Of a stretch of 15,293 nt of DNA, positions 1 through 7,800 are shown piece by piece; the stretch's first letter is position 1, and every line of letters begins with the position of its first letter. The stretch covers positions 1-15,293 of the forward strand of contig CAJTOB010000064.1 in NCBI GenBank assembly GCA_910578035.1, read 5' to 3'. Under the pieces are notes generated by a model, which did not search any database, had not been told where the DNA came from, and saw only the letters and a list, made by a program, of their open reading frames with translations. The position numbers were made by a program, and so were the translations under genes. The stretch comes from an uncultured Muribaculaceae bacterium (GTDB taxonomy: Bacteria; Bacteroidota; Bacteroidia; Bacteroidales; Muribaculaceae).

Positions 1-772
1 CGGTAACGGTAGACTTGAGGTTTGCACCAAGACCCATGATCTGAACTTCGTCGCCAACCTTTACGATACCCGTTTCGATACGGCCGGTAGCTACAGTACC
101 ACGACCGGTGATCGAGAACACGTCTTCAACAGGCATAAGGAAGGGCTTGTCCACGTCGCGGGGAGGCAGGGGAATCCAGTTGTCAACAGCATCCATGAGT
201 TCAACAACTTTTTCTTCCCATTCGGGTTCGCCGTTGAGGGCGCCGAGAGCAGAGCCGCGGATGATGGGAGTTTCGTCGCCGTCATATTCGTAGGCAGAGA
301 GAAGCTCGCGCATTTCCATTTCAACGAGGTCGAGGATTTCGGCGTCGTCAACAAGGTCGCACTTGTTCAGGAACACAACGATACGGGGAACGTTCACCTG
401 GCGGGCGAGAAGGATGTGTTCGCGGGTCTGAGGCATAGGACCGTCAGTACCTGCAACCACGATGATAGCACCGTCCATCTGAGCAGCACCGGTGACCATG
501 TTCTTAACGTAGTCAGCGTGTCCGGGGCAGTCAACGTGAGCGTAGTGACGGTTAGCGGTTTCGTATTCTACGTGAGCGGTGTTAATTGTAATACCACGCT
601 CTTTTTCTTCAGGAGCGTTGTCGATCTGGTCGAACGACTTCACTTCAGAGAGACCCTTCTTAGCCAGCACTGTGGTGATGGCAGCTGTAAGGGTAGTTTT
701 ACCGTGGTCAACGTGGCCGATAGTACCGATGTTAACGTGCGGTTTGGTTCTTTCGAATTTCTCTTTAGCCAT
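1..772 (-). CDS. tuf: Elongation factor Tu (partial, 3' end beyond window)
   Basis: EF-Tu is the GTPase that carries aminoacyl-tRNA to the ribosome in the cytoplasm. The 257 codons visible begin MAKEKFERTKPHVN and show all G motifs: GHVDHGKT (residues 19-26, P-loop), RGITI (switch I), DCPGH, NKCD, and the SAL motif. These are followed by the start of domain II (VEDVFSITGRGTVATGRIETG region). The family is about 395 residues, so roughly the last third lies beyond base 1. The ATG at 772-770 is the only start that gives the conserved N-terminus. No Shine-Dalgarno sequence precedes it, as is usual in Bacteroidota. It is the last visible member of a tRNA operon, 87 bases after tRNA-Thr(GGU), with no separate promoter obvious in that gap. 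It is therefore probably co-transcribed with the tRNAs and released by tRNA processing. Confidence 0.98.
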   Translation of the reverse strand, partial: MAKEKFERTKPHVNIGTIGHVDHGKTTLTAAITTVLAKKGLSEVKSFDQIDNAPEEKERGITINTAHVEYETANRHYAHVDCPGHADYVKNMVTGAAQMDGAIIVVAGTDGPMPQTREHILLARQVNVPRIVVFLNKCDLVDDAEILDLVEMEMRELLSAYEYDGDETPIIRGSALGALNGEPEWEEKVVELMDAVDNWIPLPPRDVDKPFLMPVEDVFSITGRGTVATGRIETGIVKVGDEVQIMGLGANLKSTVT

Positions 773-859
773 AACTTGCTGTTATATTTATTATTAGTTG
801 TTACTTTTTCAACAATCAGCCGCGATAATGCAGAAAGCACTACCGGGGCTTCGACTTAG

Positions 860-931
<72 letters not shown>

Positions 932-943
932 AAATAAAATTTG

Positions 944-1016
944 AGCGGAAGACGAGGCTCAAACTCGCGACCCTCAGCTTGGAAGGCTGATGCTCTATCA
1001 ACTGAGCTACTTCCGC
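944..1016 (-). tRNA. tRNA-Gly(UCC)
   Basis: A 73-base cloverleaf on the minus strand with acceptor GCGGAAG/CTTCCGC and anticodon stem-loop TCAGC CTTCCAA GCTGA (anticodon TCC). No CCA is encoded. Two positions that are almost always G and C depart together: the D loop reads AGTTGATA (A at position 19) and the T loop reads TTTGAGC (U at position 56). The usual G19-C56 tertiary pair therefore becomes A19-U56. The paired change argues for a functional tRNA rather than decay. Confidence 0.97.
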
Positions 1017-1034
1017 AGAAGAGAATACTGAGTG

Positions 1035-1117
1035 TGGGCGAAGATGGATTCGAACCACCGAAGGTATAAACCAGCAGATTTACAGTCTGCCCCATTTGGC
1101 CACTCTGGTATTCGCCC
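1035..1117 (-). tRNA. tRNA-Tyr(GUA)
   Basis: An 83-base class II tRNA on the minus strand. The acceptor is GGGCGAA/TTCGCCC with discriminator A. The D stem is a short three-pair CCA/TGG. The anticodon stem-loop is GCAGA CTGTAAA TCTGC (anticodon GTA). The long variable arm contains a GGT-TTAT-ACC hairpin, as expected for bacterial tyrosine tRNA, and the T loop is TTCGAAT. It lies 18 bases upstream (in transcription order) of tRNA-Gly. Confidence 0.97.
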
Positions 1118-1190
1118 TTTTTTCAACCGAAATTCCGGTCGATAGCCTCCTTGCTAAATTAAAAACCTTGCAGGGAAACAATCTCTTCTG

Positions 1191-1264
1191 AGCCTCTTGT
1201 CGGATTCGAACCAACGACCCCGAGATTACAAATCACGTGCTCTGGCCAACTGAGCTAAAGAGGC
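1191..1264 (-). tRNA. tRNA-Thr(UGU)
   Basis: A 74-base cloverleaf on the minus strand and the first gene of the tRNA-tuf operon. The acceptor is GCCTCTT/AAGAGGC, the anticodon loop TTTGTAA (anticodon TGT), and the T arm GTTGG TTCGAAT CCGAC. The anticodon stem CGTGA/TCTCG contains a U29-U41 mismatch in its middle pair. A 73-base spacer separates it from tRNA-Tyr, longer than the other gaps. That spacer holds only weak possible hairpins and no recognised gene. Confidence 0.97.
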
Positions 1265-1321
1265 GGTTTCAATTTTCTCTTGCAGCGGGCTTAGGTTGTT
1301 GTCTTTTCCCGTTTGCGGTTG

Positions 1322-1353
1322 CAAAGTTAAGCAACATTTTTCATTCCCGCAAA
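1322..1353 (-). promoter_or_regulatory. Bacteroidota promoter of the tRNA-tuf operon
   Basis: On the minus strand a TTTG (1353-1350) lies 20 bases before TAACTTTG (1329-1322). This is an exact match to the -33 TTTG / -7 TAnnTTTG pattern of the primary Bacteroidota sigma factor. Transcription would start near 1318, leaving a leader of about 50 bases before the first tRNA. Position, spacing and the strong match make it the likely single promoter for four tRNAs and tuf. Confidence 0.8.
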
Positions 1354-1354
1354 A

Positions 1355-1393
1355 TTTTTCGAACATTTTCTTCAATATTTTTCTCACATTTTT
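1355..1393 (-). promoter_or_regulatory. Phased A-tracts upstream of the tRNA-tuf promoter
   Basis: Read on the plus strand, T-runs lie at 1355-1359, 1366-1369, 1378-1382 and 1389-1393, with centres about 10 to 12 bases apart (A-runs on the transcribed strand side). Runs spaced near one helical turn are known to bend DNA. AT-rich tracts just behind a -33/-35 element can also act as UP-like activating sequences. The role here is inferred from position. Confidence 0.4.
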
Positions 1394-1414
1394 CATAATT
1401 GGCTAATTTGCAAT

Positions 1415-1432
1415 ATTTTACAGATGTAAAAT
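1415..1432. promoter_or_regulatory. Inverted repeat ATTTTACA-GA-TGTAAAAT
   Basis: Two perfect 8-base arms are separated by GA, about 60 bases behind the -33 element of the tRNA-tuf promoter and about 85 bases before the -33 of the plus-strand promoter. It could be an operator for either transcript. The arms are AT-only apart from one C/G, so chance occurrence in this AT-rich region is possible. It is followed by a T-run, but no transcript is expected to end here. Confidence 0.25.
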
Positions 1433-1518
1433 TTTTTCATGCCTATTTTTCGCCACTCATTAATATATAGAAAATAAAGAGACCATAAAAAACACGATAA
1501 TCATAAAAAGGGTTAAGC

Positions 1519-1551
1519 TTGCCTCTATTTCGTTTTTTTCCCTTACCTTTG
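1519..1551 (+). promoter_or_regulatory. Probable promoter of the beta-barrel gene
   Basis: TACCTTTG at 1544-1551 matches the TAnnTTTG -7 element exactly. A TTG at 1519-1521 lies 22 bases upstream, slightly longer than the usual spacing. The predicted start near 1556 gives a leader of about 20 bases to the ATG at 1579. Confidence 0.6.
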
Positions 1552-1578
1552 TGCCCATACTCACAATACAGAAATAAA

Positions 1579-2217
1579 ATGAAGAGCCTTAAAGCACTCA
1601 TCGTCGCAATAGTTTTTCTTGCAATCCCGGCAGCCATGCTCGGTCAATTCCGTTATGGTCCTGTAGCCGGCGTAAACATCAACTCGCTTAAATTCAAACA
1701 AGAGCTCATCGACATAAATACCACGGTAGGGGCACAGGCCGGTATTCAGGCCGAACTTATGTTCCCCGGCATAGGCTTCGGTATCGATTTCGGCCTTCTC
1801 TATAATATGGAGGGAGCCAAAGTCGACCTCGGCTCACGAGAGATATGGAGCAGCGACGGTTTCAAGAAGACCAATGTTACCCTCCACATGATTCAGATAC
1901 CGTTTCATCTTCGCTTCAAATGGACCAGAATGAATGGCCTTGAAGACTTTATCGCACCATTCGTGTATGGAGGCCCGGATTTCTCGTTTATGGTTGCGCA
2001 CAATGCCATAAAGGGCAATCCCGGAATTCAGAATCCGTTCAATTACGCCGGAGGCGACCTCGGCCTCACTGCCGGCGGCGGCGTAGAGCTCTACAAGAAA
2101 TGGCAAGTAAGCGTACAATACACATGGGGTATGACATATCTGCTGAAAACGCGCAAACTCGAAAATTTCAGTGCCCAGAACCGCCAGCTCGCAGTACGCG
2201 TAGCATATCTTTTTTAG
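1579..2217 (+). CDS. Outer-membrane beta-barrel protein (PorT/OMP_b-brl_2 type)
   Basis: A 212-residue protein. An N-terminal signal peptide (basic MKSLK, then a hydrophobic stretch ending AAMLGQ, about residues 1-23) is followed by alternating short hydrophobic and polar segments typical of a small beta-barrel. The barrel strands begin FRYGPVAGVNINSLKF and end in ...RQLAVRVAYLF. The terminal phenylalanine is the usual signal for the BAM insertion machinery. Size and pattern fit the Bacteroidota 'outer membrane beta-barrel' family related to PorT. A longer frame opens at 1519, but that would place 20 non-signal residues before the signal peptide and overlap the promoter, so the ATG at 1579 was chosen. 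No function beyond residence in the outer membrane can be read. A transport or structural role is only a guess. Confidence 0.85.
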   Translation: MKSLKALIVAIVFLAIPAAMLGQFRYGPVAGVNINSLKFKQELIDINTTVGAQAGIQAELMFPGIGFGIDFGLLYNMEGAKVDLGSREIWSSDGFKKTNVTLHMIQIPFHLRFKWTRMNGLEDFIAPFVYGGPDFSFMVAHNAIKGNPGIQNPFNYAGGDLGLTAGGGVELYKKWQVSVQYTWGMTYLLKTRKLENFSAQNRQLAVRVAYLF

Positions 2218-2250
2218 GAAGATAGGATTTTAGGAAAATATGAATTTATG

Positions 2251-2277
2251 AAAAGCTCCCTGCGGGGAGCTTTTTTT
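2251..2277. terminator. Bidirectional terminator between convergent genes
   Basis: AAAAGCTCCC-TGCG-GGGAGCTTTT forms a hairpin with a GC-rich six-pair core plus A/T flanks, followed on the plus strand by seven T. It lies 34 bases after the beta-barrel stop and 25 bases past the minus-strand stop at 2302. It probably ends both transcripts, more strongly in the plus direction. Confidence 0.9.
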
Positions 2278-2301
2278 ACAAGTCAGAACAAGCGCTCACC
2301 G

Positions 2302-3273
2302 CTATACTCCGCTCCACTCCTGCAGTACAGTCGAAAAGTCGGCTATCATCAGGCTAAAATTATAATCAATCTTTTTAGACAGACGCCCGGCAATCCGCTC
2401 TACGGCAAGTATTAAAAATGCGGCCAGGAGCTGTTTCTGCTTTTGCAGAAGCTGGTCGCTGAATTCCTTCTCAAAAACGATGGCGACACGGGTCTGTCCT
2501 GTAGCGGTGTTAAACGGACCATACGAAAACCTGTTTCTGAGATAGTATCCGTTCGCCTCAATTTCTTCGGGAGAATACATTTTGAGTAGCTCCGGATAAA
2601 AGTCTTTCTGTTTCAGCTTCAATGATTCATCGGCAATGATGTAGTTGGTCTTGCAGTGATAGTTATCATAAAAACTGAAAGAACAGTTTAGAATAATCCT
2701 GTTTATGGCGTTACCGTATAATTCGGGGCGCATTCGGCGGTTCAGCTCCGGCTTGAGTTCATTCTCCATGCTGTCGATAAGCGCCCTTGAGTTTTCATAG
2801 CAATTGGCGAGACCACGTGTAATGCATATCGGATTCTTTGGAATCCAATTTCGCTGGCTATTCAGTTTCTGAGTCTGAATTTCGCCTATACCGGAAGGTA
2901 TAGTCCTTGATAATACAGAATCATGGCTGTCATGAAAAGTGGACAGACCAAAATCAATGGCTACTCCACCCTGCCTCGCAGACCACACGGCATCTAAAAA
3001 GCGAGGCTCACTGTTACGGTTTATGAAAAAGGTATTTGGATTGCCGTTGAAATAGCTTCCCTTTATCGCCTCGAGGGCTTCATGGTCGCCCCACCCCACA
3101 ATTGCCAGGCATTCGCAGAGCCTCACCGCCCGGTTCCACTCAGAAGCGTTGACATATGCTGCATACCTGAGAAATCCGGCATACAGCTCAGTCCTCAACT
3201 TATCGATGTCGGCAAATCCCGACAAATATTCCCTAAGCCGACCCAGGTCTTCGATCTCGAAAATTTCCGTCAT
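2302..3273 (-). CDS. Hypothetical protein coupled to an HsdR_N-type nuclease gene
   Basis: A 323-residue protein that I do not recognise. It has no signal peptide and no clear membrane span; the stretch near residues 281-291 (LLAAFLILAV) is too short and flanked by charges. It looks cytoplasmic, with a helical, charged N-terminus, a central part with an HDSHD cluster (residues 114-118) and WGDH (61-64), and a helical C-terminus. The clusters could bind metal, but no known active-site signature is evident. Its ATG overlaps the stop of the upstream nuclease-like gene by four bases (ATGA), so the two are almost certainly translated together. Two adjacent 60-base lines (2581-2700) count to 38% and 32% GC, lower than sampled lines of holA, though other parts are near 55%. 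A recently gained accessory gene is possible, as is a nuclease partner. Function unknown. Confidence 0.8.
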   Translation of the reverse strand: MTEIFEIEDLGRLREYLSGFADIDKLRTELYAGFLRYAAYVNASEWNRAVRLCECLAIVGWGDHEALEAIKGSYFNGNPNTFFINRNSEPRFLDAVWSARQGGVAIDFGLSTFHDSHDSVLSRTIPSGIGEIQTQKLNSQRNWIPKNPICITRGLANCYENSRALIDSMENELKPELNRRMRPELYGNAINRIILNCSFSFYDNYHCKTNYIIADESLKLKQKDFYPELLKMYSPEEIEANGYYLRNRFSYGPFNTATGQTRVAIVFEKEFSDQLLQKQKQLLAAFLILAVERIAGRLSKKIDYNFSLMIADFSTVLQEWSGV

Positions 3274-3740
3274 GGCATAATGTCGTGATAAGCCGGTATA
3301 TCCCGCAAAAAGGTATATGAATCACCTTGAAAACGGCAACAATAATGCTTCAGTCCATTGCTGACAATCAGAAACGGCGCCCCCATCACTATATTGTAGC
3401 GTGCAATCTGGTCGAACACCTTCTGAGTGATGTCGACAGAAGGTGCCTTGTATTCCACTACTACAAGCGGACGCAAAGTTCTGTCGTAGACCACCGTATC
3501 GCAACGGCGCGACAGCCCATTCAGCTTCAACGCCACTTCATTAGCCGTAAGCATCTGCGGGTAAGCCTTTAACGTAAAAAGGTAGTGAACAAAATTCTGC
3601 CTCACCCACTCCTCGGGAGTCAATGCAACCCAACGGCGACGAGTGACATCGTAGACCTCCATACCGCCACGCCGCGAATCGGCGTCTCGACGTATTTTAA
3701 GTTCGCAAGCGGGCAGATTGAGTTCGGGGAAAGCTTCCAT
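3270..3740 (-). CDS. HsdR N-terminal-like PD-(D/E)XK nuclease domain protein
   Basis: A 156-residue single-domain protein resembling the N-terminal nuclease domain of type I restriction HsdR subunits (HSDR_N family). An N-terminal helix carries PEEWVRQNF (42-50, with E43/E44). The strand ending in D81 (RRCDTVVYD) and V93-K98 (VVVEYK) supply the PD-(D/E)XK residues D81, E96 and K98. Downstream, Q111 and Y115 (QIARY) match the QxxxY element seen in HsdR nucleases. The catalytic set therefore looks intact. There is no helicase, specificity or methylase subunit nearby, so it is not part of an ordinary type I system. From memory, a protein of this type is commonly found divergent from holA in Bacteroidales, which would suggest a housekeeping role in DNA metabolism, but this needs a neighbourhood survey. 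It is cotranscribed and translationally coupled with the 323-residue gene. Confidence 0.88.
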   Translation of the reverse strand: MEAFPELNLPACELKIRRDADSRRGGMEVYDVTRRRWVALTPEEWVRQNFVHYLFTLKAYPQMLTANEVALKLNGLSRRCDTVVYDRTLRPLVVVEYKAPSVDITQKVFDQIARYNIVMGAPFLIVSNGLKHYCCRFQGDSYTFLRDIPAYHDIMP

Positions 3741-3741
3741 A

Positions 3742-3771
3742 TTGGTTTTCGGAAATTTTTCTGTAAATTTA
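3742..3771 (+). promoter_or_regulatory. Probable holA promoter
   Basis: TTG at 3742-3744, a 19-base gap, then TAAATTTA at 3764-3771. The latter matches TAnnTTTG except for its last base. The expected start near 3776 gives a leader of about 15 bases to the ATG at 3791. The -7 element sits inside the palindrome described separately. Confidence 0.45.
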
Positions 3772-3783
3772 CAAAAATTTTCC
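3751..3783. promoter_or_regulatory. Imperfect palindrome between the nuclease-like gene and holA
   Basis: The 50-base divergent gap is centred on a perfect 12-base palindrome, TGTAAATTTACA (3762-3773). It is flanked by near-complementary arms GGAAATTTTT and AAAATTTTCC, so about 33 bases read almost the same on both strands. It may serve as a two-way promoter core or an operator controlling both directions. No -33 element fits well for the minus direction. Confidence 0.4.
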
Positions 3784-3790
3784 GACTATC

Positions 3791-4825
3791 ATGGCAGCAG
3801 CTCCGGCACCAACCTTCGAAAGCCTCATCAAATCGCTCTCAGAACGCAGATATGCGCCTGTCTATCTTCTCCACGGAGAGGAGGGCTATTACATCGACGC
3901 TCTTGCAAAACGATTTGAAGACATTCTTTCTGACGACGAAAAAGCCTTCAACCAGTATATACTCCACGCCCCCGAGACCGAACCGGCCCAGATAATGGAC
4001 CTCTGCCGCCGCATACCGATGATGGCCGACAGGCAGGTCGTGATTCTGAAAGAGGCGCAGGCAATCCGTGCCGACAAGCTCAACAAGTTGCACAGCTATG
4101 TCGCCGACCCCGTATCGACCACAATTCTGGTGATATGCTGCCGCGGAGCCGTAGCCAAAGGCAAAGACCTCATGGCGGCCCTCAAAAAAAGCGGAGCTGT
4201 GATTTTCGAGTCAAAGAAGGTGACCGATTACAATGCTCCGGCTCTTATAGGCAACTATATAAAGTCGAAAGAGCTGTCGGCAGGTCAGAAAGCGCTCGAA
4301 ATGCTACGCGACTTCATTGGCACAGATCTGAGCCGCCTCTTCAACGAGGTCGACAAACTGGCAGCTATCCTGCCTCCTCGAGCCGAAGTGACACCCGAGG
4401 TAATAGAACGCCACATCGGCATAAGCCGAGATTTCAACAGTTTCGAGCTTGTCGACGCCATAGCGGCCCGCGACGGCGTCAAAGTGTTCCGTATCCTCGC
4501 CTATTTCCGCAGCAACCCCAAGGCTGTGCCTCTGGTCATGGCTACAGCCTCCGTTTTCAACTTTTTCGCCGACCTCCTTCAGGCGTATTACAGCCCGGAC
4601 CGTTCGGACATCGGAATAATGAATGAACTTAAACTGCGCAACCAGTTTGCCCTTCGCCGTATAAAACTCGGTATGAGCCGATATACGGCTGTTCAGGTTG
4701 TGGAAATACTTAGCGCCATACGCAAGTTCGACGTACAGAGCAAGGGCGTAGGGTCGCGACAGAACGAACACCAGCTCTTCTACGACCTGATGTATCACAT
4801 TCTCTCAGCACCGGGAAGGCTTTAG
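3791..4825 (+). CDS. holA: DNA polymerase III delta subunit (clamp loader)
   Basis: A 344-residue cytoplasmic protein of the HolA family. With the tau/gamma and delta-prime subunits it opens the beta sliding clamp and loads it on primed DNA. The N-terminal AAA+-like module begins with the family signature YAPVYLLHGEEGYYIDAL (about residues 21-38), without a functional P-loop, as is normal for delta. The DNA_pol3_delta region runs to about residue 200 (RQVVILKEAQ, TTILVICC, GTDLSRLFNEVDKLA). The C-terminal collar domain (about 210-340) includes the ISRDFNSFELVDAI and LRKFDxQSKG-like segments seen in the family. Length is normal. The ATG at 3791 is preceded by a plausible promoter. No terminator is visible in the 59 bases before the next gene, so read-through is possible. 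Confidence 0.95.
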   Translation: MAAAPAPTFESLIKSLSERRYAPVYLLHGEEGYYIDALAKRFEDILSDDEKAFNQYILHAPETEPAQIMDLCRRIPMMADRQVVILKEAQAIRADKLNKLHSYVADPVSTTILVICCRGAVAKGKDLMAALKKSGAVIFESKKVTDYNAPALIGNYIKSKELSAGQKALEMLRDFIGTDLSRLFNEVDKLAAILPPRAEVTPEVIERHIGISRDFNSFELVDAIAARDGVKVFRILAYFRSNPKAVPLVMATASVFNFFADLLQAYYSPDRSDIGIMNELKLRNQFALRRIKLGMSRYTAVQVVEILSAIRKFDVQSKGVGSRQNEHQLFYDLMYHILSAPGRL

Positions 4826-4884
4826 AAAGCCCTCATAAAACGCAACTATTTTTACACATTTAATAACTATCATTTTATTGATTG

Positions 4885-7800
4885 ATGCACACAAACTACG
4901 CTAAAGTGCTGGCTGTTGCTGTCGGGTTGACAGCAGCCGCCTCGCCTGTTATTGCGGGCACCATCACTGTCAACGAAGGGAGCAATACCGACGGGTATAT
5001 ACCCTTCCACTTCTACTATCTTGATAATGCGAAATGCCGTTCGCAGGTAATATTCCCTGCCGAGCAGCTTCAGGAAATGAAAGGTCAGGCCATCAAGGAA
5101 CTCAAATTCTACATAGACGAAAACGGCTATAATTCCGCCTGGGCAACAAACGACATGCGCCTGTCAATTGCAGAAACCGACAAAACCGAATTCGAAACAG
5201 AATACTACTCAAATTCGACGGAATTTCTGGAGCCTGAATGGACTGTGGCATACAGCGGCCACATGGAAGGCGTAGCGGGAGGACGCGAACTCACGTTCAC
5301 ACTCAGCTCTCCTTATACTTACAGCGGCTCCAATCTTCTCATACAGATTAGCCTCGGCGAGGAAGGAAATGCCTATCCGACCACAAAATTTCTTGGGGTC
5401 AGCACCGATAATTATCCGTCGGCCTACACAGAAAGCGGAAGCACTGTCAATGCCGTAAGCTTTCTCCCGATGACTACTTTCACTTACGGTGAATTGCCGC
5501 CCTTTGAAGCTAAAATCTCGACTGATGCCATAGATTTTGCCACAGTAATGGTTGGACAAAGCGCCTCGGCAAGCATCAAAGTTGGCAACAGCGGCGCTAA
5601 TGCTTTCCCGATATCCGTTAGCATACCGGCTGACGGTATGTTCAATGTCGGCGATGTTCCGGCAAAGCTCGAATCGGGTCAAAGCCTTGACATTCCGTTT
5701 ACATTCGCGCCCTCGGAGGCAGGCGATTTCAACACCTCGGTTACTCTCAATCTCGGCGAGGCCGGAAACTTCACTGTAAATCTCAGTGGCAAAGGAATGG
5801 AGGCTCCCAAAGGCTATACTGCCAACTTCGCTCTTCCGGCAAAATCTCTGCCTGAAAACTGGACGGGCTGGGCTGTCACCCGAGAATACGATTTCGGCGT
5901 AGGCGACTATGTAGAAATTGTAAGTGCAAAAGAAAGCCTGACTTACTTCGAGCCCTACTCCGCCGGCACCACTTCGGGCATGACCATTGAAGAAGGAAAT
6001 CATATACGCGAATATCCCAACATGACAGTCGTATATATGATATCTCCTGAAATCGAAGGAAATTTCATGATTCAGGCAGCTGCAACACGCAATAACTATG
6101 CGCTCACTCTTTATCAGGCCACAAAAGCAGCCGACGGCTCATGGACTATCGGAACAGAGCCTCTGGATTACACATGGGCCGCAAAACCCGATGGCACATG
6201 GGGCTTCGCTATAGGCAGTATCGCCGCCGGAACTCGCATTGCCATCGACATGCAAAACCTGGCGATTGCCACATTTGCAGCCGATAATCTCGGAGGAGCC
6301 ACAGCCGACTACAGCGCCTCCCTTTCGTCAGAAAGCATCACATTCGGCGAAGTGACAGTCGGTGAAAAGGCCACCCGAACCATCACGCTCTCAAACAAGG
6401 GCACTAAGGCATTTACCATCGCTATCGACCAATCGGAGGAATCTGCATTTACAGCCGCTTGCACCGCTACTACTCTTGAGTCCGGCATAAGCACCGAAAT
6501 CAATGTAGCCTTCACTCCCGAGACTCCCGGCAGCTACACATCTGAACTCAAACTCAATCTTGGCGAGGCTGGTACATATACAGTAACGCTAAGCGGCGAA
6601 GGCAAAGCCAAACCGACAGAAGTACCGGTCGGCACCGAATTCACCACCGACGGCATCGATTATATAGTTACTGCAATCGGCGAAGTAAGCGTCACCGGAG
6701 CCGCTTCGGGCATGGCAGAATGTATTGTTCCGGCTACTGTCAACAATGCCGATGGTGCAACATTCACAGTCACAGCCATCGACCGCGAAGCATTCTATTG
6801 GAGCAGCACTCGCAAAATCGTGCTTCCCGAAGGACTCAAAAGCATTGGTTACGGCGCATTCCGCCAGTCGGACCTCGCTGAAATCAATCTGCCTTCCACC
6901 CTCACAGAAATCGGCGATTACGCCTTCCGAACCACAAAAATCACATCTATCGACGTGCCCGAGGGCATTTCCAGCCTCGGTGGCTCGGTATTCGCTTCTT
7001 GTGAACTCCTTTCGGAGGTAAAATTGCCCTCTACCCTGCGCTCGCTTGGCAATGGCGTTTTCTATAAAACCGCCATCACATCTATCGAGCTCCCCGAGAA
7101 CTGCACTGATATCGCAGAAGAAGTTTTTGAAGGCTGCTCATCGCTCAGCTCTGTCAAGCTGCCCTCAAACCTGTCTGAAATCAAGTCTATGACGTTCATG
7201 GACTGCTCATCGCTCACTTCTATAGAGATTCCGGCAAACGTGAGCAGAATAAACACGCTTGCATTCAGCAATACAGGCCTGACATCGCTCAATCTACCTA
7301 CTTCGGTTAATTATATAGCCTCCAACACATTCACCAATTCACCGATTGCAGCAATAACTGTAGCCGCTGAAAACGAACATTTCAAAATCGTAGACGGAGT
7401 GCTCTACAGCGCCGACGGCAACTTCCTCTATCTCTACCCGCACAATACGGCTGAATCCTATACAGTGGCCGAAGGCACCCGCGGCATCATCGGAGGCGCC
7501 TTCTATAAATCGGCTGTGAAGACCGTAGCGCTCCCACAGTCGCTGGTTGGCATTGATGAAATGACATTCTGCAAATCCTCGCTCGAGACAATTTCCATTC
7601 CAGAAGGCGTAAGAACCATTCTGGGCCAGGCATTTGCCGGCACTCAGCTGAAAGAGCTTGTCCTGCCTTCAAGCCTCACCAAAATCGAAGAAGCTCTCGT
7701 TGCCGATTGCGCCCAACTCACTACAATCACTCTCGGCGAATCGCTTGCCGATGTCGGGAACCGTGCGTTCTATAACTGCACGGCCCTCGAGAGCATTGTA

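Larger units (their letters stand above)
1265..1578. other. AT-rich divergent intergenic region
   Basis: This stretch of about 310 bases has no credible gene. It separates the minus-strand tRNA-tuf operon from the plus-strand beta-barrel gene. It contains the operon leader (1265 to about 1315), the operon promoter (1322-1353), four phased T-runs on the plus strand (1355-1393), an inverted repeat (1415-1432) and a plus-strand promoter (1519-1551). The remaining bases (about 1438-1515) are AT-rich with no recognised element. A 64-codon minus-strand frame over 1443-1637 runs into the beta-barrel gene and looks like chance. Confidence 0.8.

Noticed and set aside
416..859. 147-codon plus-strand frame opposite tuf
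   Set aside because: Antisense to EF-Tu, a highly expressed gene with strong codon bias; no sign of an independent gene.
1415..1440. Inverted repeat plus T-run as an intrinsic terminator
   Set aside because: The stem is almost all A-T with a two-base loop and no gene on the plus strand ends nearby; kept only as a possible regulatory site.
3270..3740. Type I restriction-modification locus
   Set aside because: Only the nuclease-like domain is present; no helicase part of HsdR, no HsdM or HsdS within the window. A restriction system cannot be claimed.
4882..4887. TTG start at 4882 for the LRR protein
   Set aside because: An ATG follows immediately at 4885 and gives an ordinary signal peptide; nothing favours the rarer codon.
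5209..6003. 264-codon minus-strand frame inside the LRR gene
   Set aside because: Antisense to clear ASH-domain coding sequence; no family resemblance and no promoter.
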